Part shown: positions 1 through 5,914 of the stretch, piece by piece
How positions within the stretch are numbered: position 1 is the stretch's first letter
Layout of the letters: the number at the start of each line of letters is the position of its first letter
Assembly: GCA_947631525.1 (NCBI GenBank)
Contig: CANRLQ010000046.1
Coordinates: 1 to 7,526 of the forward strand
Origin: an uncultured Bacilli bacterium
GTDB taxonomy: Bacteria > Bacillota_I > Bacilli_A > RF39 > UBA660
DNA: 7,526 nt
Direction: 5' to 3'
Position numbers and translations under genes: made by a program
The notes under the pieces: generated by a model
Told to the model about the DNA's origin: nothing
The model's database searches: none
What the model saw: only the letters and a program-made list of their open reading frames with translations

Positions 1-615
1 GTTCGTAAAGGAAAAGCAAGTAAGGATCCTGAAAAGTGGAAGGAACATGTAAAAACGATGGAAGAAGCAAATATTCCAAGTTGGTTTATTGATTCTTGTA
101 AAAAGATTAAGTATATGTTCCCAAAAGCTCATGCTGCCGCATATGTTATAAGTGCTTTTCGTATAGCTTGGTATAAAGTTCATATGCCTGTTTACTTTTA
201 TGCTTCATGGTTAACATCAAAAGCAACTGATGTTGATGTTGATTCAATGATAAAAGGTTATACATCAATAAAAAATAAAATTATTGAGATACAAAATAAA
301 GGATATGAAGCAACAAATAAAGAGTTAGGACAATTTGAAAGTTTAAAAGTTTCATTAGAGGCAACAGCTCGTAATATTAAATTTTTAAATATTGATTTGT
401 ATAAAAGTGCTGCTGTTATATGGAATGTAAAAAATGAAACTGAAATTTATCCACCATTTAACGCTATTGATGGCTTAGGTGATACGGTTGCTAAAAACAT
501 TGTTGAAGAAAGAGAAAAAAGAGAATTTTTAAGCGTTGAAGATTTGCAAAAACGTTGTAAAATATCAGGAACATTAATTGAAAAAATGCGTTTTATGGGA
601 TACTTGATGGATTAG
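1..615 (+). CDS. polC: DNA polymerase III alpha subunit, Gram-positive type (PolC), C-terminal part; 5' end outside window
   Basis: This is the last 204 codons of PolC, the replicative polymerase of low-GC Gram-positive bacteria, acting at the replication fork with the beta clamp. The frame is open from base 1, so the gene enters from upstream; full-length members are about 1,400 residues or more. Visible signatures are the PolC-typical FPKAHAAAYV stretch (about bases 121-150) and, near the end, a helix-hairpin-helix-like segment IDGLGDTVAKNIVEERE (about 460-510) belonging to the duplex-DNA-binding tail. The palm active site lies upstream and is not seen. The frame ends MGYLMD-TAG at 613-615. 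Family members normally continue to a C-terminal QLSLF clamp-binding peptide. That peptide is present here but in another frame (606-644), so the end looks frameshifted by one base. A terminator hairpin follows at once. The identity is secure; the state of the 3' end is uncertain. Confidence 0.95.
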   Translation, partial: VRKGKASKDPEKWKEHVKTMEEANIPSWFIDSCKKIKYMFPKAHAAAYVISAFRIAWYKVHMPVYFYASWLTSKATDVDVDSMIKGYTSIKNKIIEIQNKGYEATNKELGQFESLKVSLEATARNIKFLNIDLYKSAAVIWNVKNETEIYPPFNAIDGLGDTVAKNIVEEREKREFLSVEDLQKRCKISGTLIEKMRFMGYLMD

Positions 616-644
616 CAGAATCCAGTCAATTATCATTATTCTAA
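606..644 (+). pseudogene. polC: Out-of-frame PolC C-terminal tail with QLSLF clamp-binding motif
   Basis: Read from base 606, these codons give DGLAESSQLSLF and then TAA (642-644). This matches the usual end of PolC, where QLSLF binds the hydrophobic pocket of the beta sliding clamp. The upstream frame reads ...MRFMGYL and then MD-stop, so the family-like sequence MGYL+DGLAESSQLSLF is restored by a -1 shift after the TTG codon at 604-606. Equivalently, one base is missing from a Leu codon between 603 and 606. The terminator stem starts at about base 643, directly on this TAA, suggesting that this was the original stop. I see no classic slippery heptamer at the junction. The reading is sound; the cause (mutation, recoding or sequencing error) is open. 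Confidence 0.8.
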
Positions 645-671
645 AAAAGGACTTTTTATCAGTTCTTTTTT
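643..671 (+). terminator. Intrinsic terminator after polC
   Basis: Bases 643-653 (AAAAAAGGACT) pair with 661-671 (AGTTCTTTTTT) as an 11-bp stem with one G-T wobble and a 7-base loop; the descending arm ends in six T. The A-rich ascending arm also makes it a possible terminator on the other strand, but no reverse-strand gene is seen. Confidence 0.85.
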
Positions 672-712
672 AAATCAAATTTATTATTTATAAAAATATT
701 GTCGAAAAATAG

Positions 713-740
713 TTGTCAAAACCATAACATATGATATAAT
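713..740 (+). promoter_or_regulatory. Sigma-A type promoter with extended -10, for the surface protein operon
   Basis: The -35 element TTGTCA (713-718; 5 of 6 bases match TTGACA) is followed by a 16-base spacer and a perfect -10 TATAAT (735-740), preceded by TG at 732-733 (extended -10). The start of transcription should fall near 747, giving a leader of only about 18 bases that carries just the ribosome binding site. Confidence 0.85.
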
Positions 741-752
741 TATAAAAGTGAT

Positions 753-758
753 AGGAGA
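753..758 (+). promoter_or_regulatory. Ribosome binding site of the 426-aa surface protein
   Basis: AGGAGA lies 6 bases before the ATG at 765 and fixes this start; no other in-frame start lies between the promoter and this ATG. Confidence 0.85.
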
Positions 759-764
759 GTAAAA

Positions 765-2045
765 ATGGAAAAGAAGTTTAGAATTATAAGTATAGTATTT
801 ATCATAGGATGTTTTCTATTTTATGGTGGTAGATTTGTTTATTTTCACAACAAATATTCTAAAAAGTCAACAAGTAGTAATAATAGTCAAACACTAGGAA
901 TTACGATTCAAAAAAATAATGGTACAGTTAGTAATGGTGATGGCTTATATAATGAAAATGGTAATTTAGTATTTAAAGGAACTAATGTCAATAATTATGT
1001 AGAATATTCAAATATTATTTGGCGTGTTTTAAAAATAAAAGAAGATAAATCAGTTGTTTTAGTAACAGATGATGTAGTTAGTAATTTAGCTTTTTCTAAT
1101 ACAAATTCTGATTTTACAACATCAAATATAAATGAATGGTTAAATAGTAATGGTGAAAATACAGGTATATTTGAAAATATTTTAAATCAAAAAGAAAAAT
1201 ATTTAAATAAAACACCAATATGTTTAGATAATGTTGTTGATGAAAATAATATTACATGTAAAAATAAAAATGAAGAAAATTATGTAACAATGCTTGGATT
1301 AGAAGATTATTTAAATAGCAAAAATGATACTTCATATATAGATAATTTTAATGATATGTGGTTATATAATAAAAATGGTAATAATGTATGGTCTGTTTTA
1401 AATAGTGAATTAAAAACATCAAGTGTAAATGAAATACATGGTATAAAAGTTGTTATTTCATTAAAAAATAGTGTAAAAGTAAAAAGTGGTAAAGGTACTA
1501 AGGAAAATCCTTATATAATAGATAATAATAATGAATTATCATTTAATAAATATGTTAAATTAGGTAATGATTTATATACCGTATTACAAACAAATAAAAA
1601 TTATACAAAATTAGTTTTAGATAGTTTAGTCGATAATAGATTAAGTTTTAATACATATAATACTAAATTTGATTTACAAAATAATACATTAGCTTACTAT
1701 CTAAATAATGATTATTATAACAGTTTAACTTATAAAAATAGTTTAGTTAGTTGTGATTTTTATACAGGAAATTATTCATCTAATGATTATAAAGATATTT
1801 ATAAAACAAAAATAACTTCAAAAGTTGGACTTTTAAGTATAGCTGATATAAATTTAAATAATGTATTGAATGATTATTATTTACTTAATTCATTTGATAA
1901 TAATTATATATATTCTTATTATTATGGCTTATATGCAACTTCATTTAGTAATAAGAAAGCATTTAGACCTGTTGTATGTATAAAAAATGATAGTAAGTTA
2001 AAGGGAAAAGGTACAAAAACAAGTCCATTTGAATTAGAGGTGTAA
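765..2045 (+). CDS. Asn-rich membrane-anchored extracellular protein with two tandem related modules
   Basis: Function unknown. The 426-aa protein starts with a short basic end and one hydrophobic segment (about residues 7-26) without a clear cleavage site, so it is probably an N-terminally anchored protein with its bulk outside the cell. A polar Ser/Asn linker (about 32-58) leads to two modules. Module 1 (about 71-252) starts FKGTNVNNYVEYSNIIWRVL and ends SGKGTKENPYII; module 2 (about 256-426) starts LSFNKYVKLGNDLYTVL and ends KGKGTKTSPFELEV. Shared landmarks are a YV..xN..(Y/W)xVL strand, a (E/Y)(W/Y)LN near the middle, and the GKGTKxxP end, indicating an internal duplication. Asn makes up about 16% (69 residues). 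The W-R-V-L start resembles DUF6273-like modules of Bacillota surface proteins; this is recall, not a search. Cysteines 153/165 and 330/405 could form one disulfide per module. It is first in an operon with the glycosidase gene 2 bases downstream. Confidence 0.85.
   Translation: MEKKFRIISIVFIIGCFLFYGGRFVYFHNKYSKKSTSSNNSQTLGITIQKNNGTVSNGDGLYNENGNLVFKGTNVNNYVEYSNIIWRVLKIKEDKSVVLVTDDVVSNLAFSNTNSDFTTSNINEWLNSNGENTGIFENILNQKEKYLNKTPICLDNVVDENNITCKNKNEENYVTMLGLEDYLNSKNDTSYIDNFNDMWLYNKNGNNVWSVLNSELKTSSVNEIHGIKVVISLKNSVKVKSGKGTKENPYIIDNNNELSFNKYVKLGNDLYTVLQTNKNYTKLVLDSLVDNRLSFNTYNTKFDLQNNTLAYYLNNDYYNSLTYKNSLVSCDFYTGNYSSNDYKDIYKTKITSKVGLLSIADINLNNVLNDYYLLNSFDNNYIYSYYYGLYATSFSNKKAFRPVVCIKNDSKLKGKGTKTSPFELEV
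2036..2042 (+). promoter_or_regulatory. Ribosome binding site inside the end of the upstream gene
   Basis: AGAGGTG, inside the last codons of the surface protein gene, lies 5 bases before the ATG at 2048. With only 2 bases between the TAA (2043-2045) and the ATG, ribosomes ending on the first gene probably restart on the second (translational coupling). Confidence 0.75.
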
Positions 2046-2047
2046 AT

Positions 2048-3085
2048 ATGGATAATGTAGTGAAAAAAAGAAGACTTAAAAGATTTAAAAAGAAATCAAC
2101 GTATTTCATATTATTTATAGATATTTGTGTTTTGATTTGCTTTTTTCTAGCTTATGGACCTATTGGTTATTTTAGAAATTTATTTGTAAATACTGCTTTA
2201 AAGACAATGAACCATAAATATTATGCTTATGTTTTGTATAGTGAAAAAACAGTTAAAAAAATAAAAGATAGCAATTATTTTGTAAAAATTGATGAATCAA
2301 CAAATACTGAGGATGTGGTTATTGATACAACAGAAAAAGAAGATTACCAAAGTGAATATGATAAACAAATTTTAACCCGTGATAAAGGTAATAACGATTA
2401 CAAATTGATTAATATAAAGGTTGGAAGTGCTGATGGATATTTAGTTGCTATATATGATCCTTCTAGAGTACATTTGATTGCTAAAGAGCAACTTGGTACA
2501 AAATATGGTGAAAGAGTAATTACAATGTGCCAAAGATATAATGGTTTAGTTTGTATCAATGGTGGAGGATTTGTTGATAAAGGCTATGGTAGTGGTATAC
2601 CTAGCGGATATGTTGTAAAAGATGGTAAAATAATATGGTCTAATGGTGTAAATAAAAAAGCTGAATTAATAAGTTTCACATATGATAATAAATTATTACT
2701 TACAACAGATTCGGCAGAAAATGCTATAAAAAATAAAAATGTAAGAGATGCTTTACAATTTGGTCCATTTTTAATAGTAAATGGAAAACCACTTGAAATA
2801 GTTGGAGATCCATGGGGAAAGGCTCCAAGAGTTGCAATTGCTCAAAGAAAAGATGGAGTTGTCTTATTCTTAGTAGTAGATGGTGAAAACTATTTATTTG
2901 GAGCATCATTAAAAGATATGGTTGAAACACTTCAAAAATATGGAGCATATAATGCAGCTAACTTGGATGGTGGAACAAGTGCTACTTTAATTGTTAAAAA
3001 CAAACTTACCAATAAACCTGCAGGTGGGGCTGCTTCAACTGGTGGAAGATATGTAATAACAGGTTGGGGATTACTTCCAAAATAA
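2048..3085 (+). CDS. Membrane-anchored phosphodiester glycosidase (NAGPA/DUF2233) family protein
   Basis: The 345-aa protein has a strongly basic N-terminus (KKRRLKRFKKK), one hydrophobic segment (about residues 19-38), and then an outward-facing linker with an acidic stretch (about 82-105). The rest matches the phosphodiester glycosidase domain, related to the mammalian uncovering enzyme that removes GlcNAc from a phosphodiester. Motifs in order are INGGGF (170-175), QFGPFLI (237-243), PRVAIAQRKDG (260-270), VVDGE (277-281) and NLDGGTSATL (305-314). The domain runs to GWGLLPK at the C-terminus, so the protein is complete. Bacterial members are often annotated as exopolysaccharide biosynthesis proteins and probably act on glycosyl-phosphodiester links in surface polymers; the substrate here is unknown. 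It is second in an operon with the Asn-rich surface protein, suggesting a shared role at the cell surface. A terminator begins in its stop codon. Confidence 0.9.
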   Translation: MDNVVKKRRLKRFKKKSTYFILFIDICVLICFFLAYGPIGYFRNLFVNTALKTMNHKYYAYVLYSEKTVKKIKDSNYFVKIDESTNTEDVVIDTTEKEDYQSEYDKQILTRDKGNNDYKLINIKVGSADGYLVAIYDPSRVHLIAKEQLGTKYGERVITMCQRYNGLVCINGGGFVDKGYGSGIPSGYVVKDGKIIWSNGVNKKAELISFTYDNKLLLTTDSAENAIKNKNVRDALQFGPFLIVNGKPLEIVGDPWGKAPRVAIAQRKDGVVLFLVVDGENYLFGASLKDMVETLQKYGAYNAANLDGGTSATLIVKNKLTNKPAGGAASTGGRYVITGWGLLPK

Positions 3086-3112
3086 AAATCATTATAATTG
3101 TAATGATTTTTT
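3084..3112 (+). terminator. Intrinsic terminator of the surface protein-glycosidase operon
   Basis: Bases 3084-3094 pair perfectly with 3101-3111 (11 bp, core AAAATCATTA/TAATGATTTT) around a 6-base loop, and the arm ends in a run of six T. The stem starts inside the TAA stop of the glycosidase gene. Confidence 0.85.
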
Positions 3113-3118
3113 AATTTA

Positions 3119-3148
3119 TTCAAAATATTTAAATTTTTATGGTATAAT
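3119..3148 (+). promoter_or_regulatory. Promoter of the P-type ATPase gene (extended -10)
   Basis: A perfect -10 TATAAT (3143-3148) preceded by TG at 3140-3141 makes an extended -10. The best -35 candidate is the weak TTCAAA (3119-3124; 4 of 6 matches, spacer 18), so the TG probably compensates. It lies between the preceding terminator and the ATPase start. Confidence 0.75.
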
Positions 3149-3164
3149 TTAAAAAGATAGATTT

Positions 3165-3169
3165 AGGAG
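3165..3169 (+). promoter_or_regulatory. Ribosome binding site of the ATPase gene
   Basis: AGGAG lies 7 bases before the ATG at 3177 and supports that start. Confidence 0.8.
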
Positions 3170-3176
3170 TTGACAT

Positions 3177-5771
3177 ATGAAAGAAGCATATCAAAAAACA
3201 ATAAATGAAATATTAAAAGAATATAATACATCTAAAAAAGGATTAAACCATATACAAGTGAAAAAACTTTTAAAAACAAATGGTAAAAATGTTTTAGAAG
3301 AAAAAAATAAAACAACTAAATTAGAATTATTTTTTAAACAATTTAAAAATGTAATGGTTATATTATTATTAATTGTTGGAATATTATCATTAATATATTC
3401 TATTATTAACAAAAGCGATTATTTAGAGCCAATTGTTATTTTAGGAACATCAATAATAAATTGTTTTATGGGATTTATTCAAGAATCAAAAGCAGAAGAT
3501 GCTATTGTAAAATTAAAAAAATATACTGCTAATTATGTAACAGTTAAAAGAAAAAATAAATATAAAAGCATTGATAGTAAAAACTTAGTAGTAGGAGATT
3601 ATATAATTTTAGAAAGTGGAGATAAAATACCTGCTGATGCAAGAATAATTAATTGTTATCTTGCAAAAGTTGATGAATCTATTTTAACTGGTGAGAGTGT
3701 CACAGTTGATAAAAGTGAAGATGTTATAAATGATAAAGTTTCAATTTCAGAAAGAAAAAATATGGTATATTCTGGGACAGTACTTGTATCAGGTAAAATA
3801 GAAGCAATTGTAGTTGCTACAGGAATGGATACCGAACTTGGTAAAATAGCTTCTTCAATAAATGATGAGGAAGAAGTTTTAACACCATTACAAATTAAAA
3901 TAAAAAGAGTAAGCAAATTTATTACTATTATTGCTAGTGTTTTGGTATCATTGGTATTAATATATGGCATAATTAATAATTATAGTGTTTTAACAATTGT
4001 AATGTTATGTATATCTATGATAGTTGCAAGTGTACCAGAATGTCTACCTATTGCTATTACAGCAACATTAACAATTGGGGTTAGTCAAATGGCAAAGAAA
4101 AAATCTATTGTTAGAAATTTATCAGCAATAGAAACATTGGGTTCTACTAATGTTATATGTTCTGACAAAACAGGAACTTTAACAGAAAATAAAATAGAAG
4201 TTATAAAAATATATGCTCCTAATAAACAAATAGATGAGAAAGAATTAAAGGAAAATCAAAAATTAATAGAAATAATGGGTTTATGTAATACAGCAACTCT
4301 TACTAATAAATTATATATAGGAGATTCTGTAGATGTAGCATTAAAAAATTGTTTATTAAAAAACAATATAAAAGAATTTAATTATAAAAAATTGTTTGAA
4401 ATACCTTTTGATTCTGACAGAAAAATGATGAGTGTAGCTTATGTGGCTAATAATCAAAATATCTTATATACAAAAGGTAGTCTTGAAGTAATATTAGAAA
4501 AAAGTACAAAAGTTTTAATAGATAATAAACTATGTGATTTAACTAAAAATTTAAAAAAAGAATATTTGAAAATAGAAAAAGAAATGTCTAATGAAGCTTT
4601 AAAAGTTTTAGCATTTGCTTACAAAGAAATAAAAACCGATAAGGAATCATTAGATCAAGAATGTGATTTAATATTAGTAGGTTTAATTGGAATGAAAGAT
4701 CCAGTAAGAGCTAATATAAAAAATTCTATTCAAACTTGTTTAAGTGCTAATATCAAACCAATTATGTTGACAGGAGATAGTTTACAAACAGCGTTTTCCA
4801 TTGCTAAAGAAGTAGGTATTTGTAAAGAAGAAAGTGAATGTATAAATGCTAATTATTTAGATGGCATTAGTGAAAAAGAATTAGTTAAGTATGTTAATAA
4901 GTATTCAGTATTTGCTCGTGTTAGTCCACAACATAAATTACAAATAGTTAAAGCAATTCAAAAACAAGGTAAAGTTGTTGCTATGACAGGGGATGGAGTA
5001 AATGATGCTCCTGCTATAAAATTAGCAAATGTTGGAATAGGTATGGGTAAAAGTGGAACAGATGTTACAAAAGATGTTTCGGATATAATTCTTTTAGATG
5101 ATAGTTTTAATACTATAACTGTAGCAATAAAAGAAGGAAGAAGAATTTACGATAATGTAATAACTAATATTTTATATAATTTATCTAGTAATTTTACAGA
5201 GATAATTATTATTCTATTTGGAATGTTAACTGGTAATCCAATAATATCTGCTTTACATGTCTTGTATATTGATTTAGTAGCAGATACTTTACCTTCTATA
5301 ACTCTTGCTTTTGAAGGCGCATCAGAAAATGTTATGTCGAGAAAACCTAATGGATTAGATAAACCTATTTTTACAAATTTCTTTACGGCTTTCTTACTTA
5401 CTTCTGTAATATTAGAAACAGCTATATGTTTATACATTTATTATCATTTTTTACCATTAGGTCAACCAATTGCTCAAACATTATCATTATTGTGTATAAT
5501 TATAAATGAATTTATATTCGCATATAATTGTCGTTCTTTAAAAGAGCAAATTCATAAAAGAGGACTATTTAGTAATAAACATTTAAATGCAGGAATTTTA
5601 TTTTTAATGTTAATTCAAATATTAGTATTTTTTACACCAATTGGTAATTTATTCAATTTAAAAATTATTACATTAACTCAATTTATATATGTCTTAATAG
5701 TAAATATTGTTTCATTTATTATTATTGAATTATTAAAACCATTGATATTAAAATTATTTAAAGATGAATAA
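3177..5771 (+). CDS. P2-type cation-transporting ATPase, probably Ca2+ pump
   Basis: This is a complete 864-aa P-type ATPase of the usual bacterial P2 length, which would pump cations across the membrane using ATP. In order: a cation-ATPase N-terminal domain (about 5-50); M1-M2 (about 58-102); actuator domain with TGES (171-174); M3-M4 (about 246-300) with PECLP at 287-291; phosphorylation motif DKTGTLT with Asp330; nucleotide-binding domain with FDSDRK (411-416) and a KGS variant of KGA (433-435); DPVR (508-511); MLTGD (530-534); TGDGVNDAP (604-612); and M5-M10 (about 661-855). Compared with SERCA, the ion ligands Glu309, Asn768, Glu771, Asp800 and Glu908 appear kept as Glu288, Asn672, Glu675, Asp703 and Glu778. 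Asn796 and Thr799 are replaced by Asp699 and Ala702, and PEGLP by PECLP. This favours Ca2+, but Mn2+ or another cation is possible. There is no metal-binding N-terminal domain or CPx motif, so it is not a heavy-metal P1B pump. It is a single-gene unit between its own promoter and terminator. Confidence 0.93.
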   Translation: MKEAYQKTINEILKEYNTSKKGLNHIQVKKLLKTNGKNVLEEKNKTTKLELFFKQFKNVMVILLLIVGILSLIYSIINKSDYLEPIVILGTSIINCFMGFIQESKAEDAIVKLKKYTANYVTVKRKNKYKSIDSKNLVVGDYIILESGDKIPADARIINCYLAKVDESILTGESVTVDKSEDVINDKVSISERKNMVYSGTVLVSGKIEAIVVATGMDTELGKIASSINDEEEVLTPLQIKIKRVSKFITIIASVLVSLVLIYGIINNYSVLTIVMLCISMIVASVPECLPIAITATLTIGVSQMAKKKSIVRNLSAIETLGSTNVICSDKTGTLTENKIEVIKIYAPNKQIDEKELKENQKLIEIMGLCNTATLTNKLYIGDSVDVALKNCLLKNNIKEFNYKKLFEIPFDSDRKMMSVAYVANNQNILYTKGSLEVILEKSTKVLIDNKLCDLTKNLKKEYLKIEKEMSNEALKVLAFAYKEIKTDKESLDQECDLILVGLIGMKDPVRANIKNSIQTCLSANIKPIMLTGDSLQTAFSIAKEVGICKEESECINANYLDGISEKELVKYVNKYSVFARVSPQHKLQIVKAIQKQGKVVAMTGDGVNDAPAIKLANVGIGMGKSGTDVTKDVSDIILLDDSFNTITVAIKEGRRIYDNVITNILYNLSSNFTEIIIILFGMLTGNPIISALHVLYIDLVADTLPSITLAFEGASENVMSRKPNGLDKPIFTNFFTAFLLTSVILETAICLYIYYHFLPLGQPIAQTLSLLCIIINEFIFAYNCRSLKEQIHKRGLFSNKHLNAGILFLMLIQILVFFTPIGNLFNLKIITLTQFIYVLIVNIVSFIIIELLKPLILKLFKDE

Positions 5772-5823
5772 TTATTATTTAAAAAATACTATAATATAAT
5801 AATAAAATAAATAGTGATAGTCT

Positions 5824-5856
5824 AAAATAACAAATACATAAATATTTGTTATTTTT
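5824..5856 (+). terminator. Intrinsic terminator after the ATPase gene
   Basis: Bases 5824-5836 (AAAATAACAAATA) pair perfectly with 5843-5855 over 13 bp around a 6-base loop, followed by a T-rich tail. It lies about 50 bases after the ATPase stop; the AT-rich stretch 5772-5820 before it shows no coding or other structure I can support. Confidence 0.85.
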
Positions 5857-5868
5857 ATTAATCCTTAA

Positions 5869-5897
5869 TTTACTAAATAGATTATACATGGTATAAT
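5869..5897 (+). promoter_or_regulatory. Promoter of polA (extended -10)
   Basis: A perfect -10 TATAAT (5892-5897) with TG at 5889-5890 forms an extended -10; TTTACT (5869-5874; 4 of 6 matches) is a plausible -35 at a 17-base spacer. Transcription would begin near 5904, so the polA leader is only about 10 bases long. Confidence 0.75.
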
Positions 5898-5905
5898 TAT
5901 ATTAC

Positions 5906-5911
5906 GGTGAT
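5906..5911 (+). promoter_or_regulatory. polA: Ribosome binding site of polA, GGTGAT type
   Basis: There is no AGGAG before polA. Instead GGTGAT, complementary to the 5'-proximal part of the anti-Shine-Dalgarno region (full complement AGGAGGTGATC), sits 3 bases before the ATG at 5915. In this register the short gap is normal. A GTG at 5907 is out of frame with polA. Confidence 0.65.
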
Positions 5912-5914
5912 AGT

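Noticed and set aside
580..606. Programmed -1 frameshift site in polC (A-run at 581-586 or TAC-TTG junction)
   Set aside because: The A-run is not in the X-XXY-YYZ register, and a shift there would destroy the family-like MRFMGY residues. The TTG junction is not slippery by known rules. Recoding is kept only as a possibility.
798..815. Lipobox around Cys16 of the surface protein (FIIGC)
   Set aside because: Position -3 is Ile rather than Leu, Cys16 lies in the middle of the hydrophobic segment and is followed by more hydrophobic residues, so a plain membrane anchor is likelier.
2724..3123. Reverse-strand open frames opposite the glycosidase gene
   Set aside because: They lie opposite a clear conserved domain, have low-complexity Leu/Phe/His-rich translations and lack ribosome binding sites; they are shadows.
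3191..5437. Reverse-strand open frames opposite the ATPase gene
   Set aside because: They are antisense to conserved ATPase motifs and have no promoter or family resemblance.
5790..5800. Overlapping TATAAT strings after the ATPase gene, possible small RNA promoter ending at the 5824-5856 hairpin
   Set aside because: There is no -35 and no TG extension, and the region is almost pure A/T, where such strings occur by chance. The hairpin is explained as the ATPase terminator.
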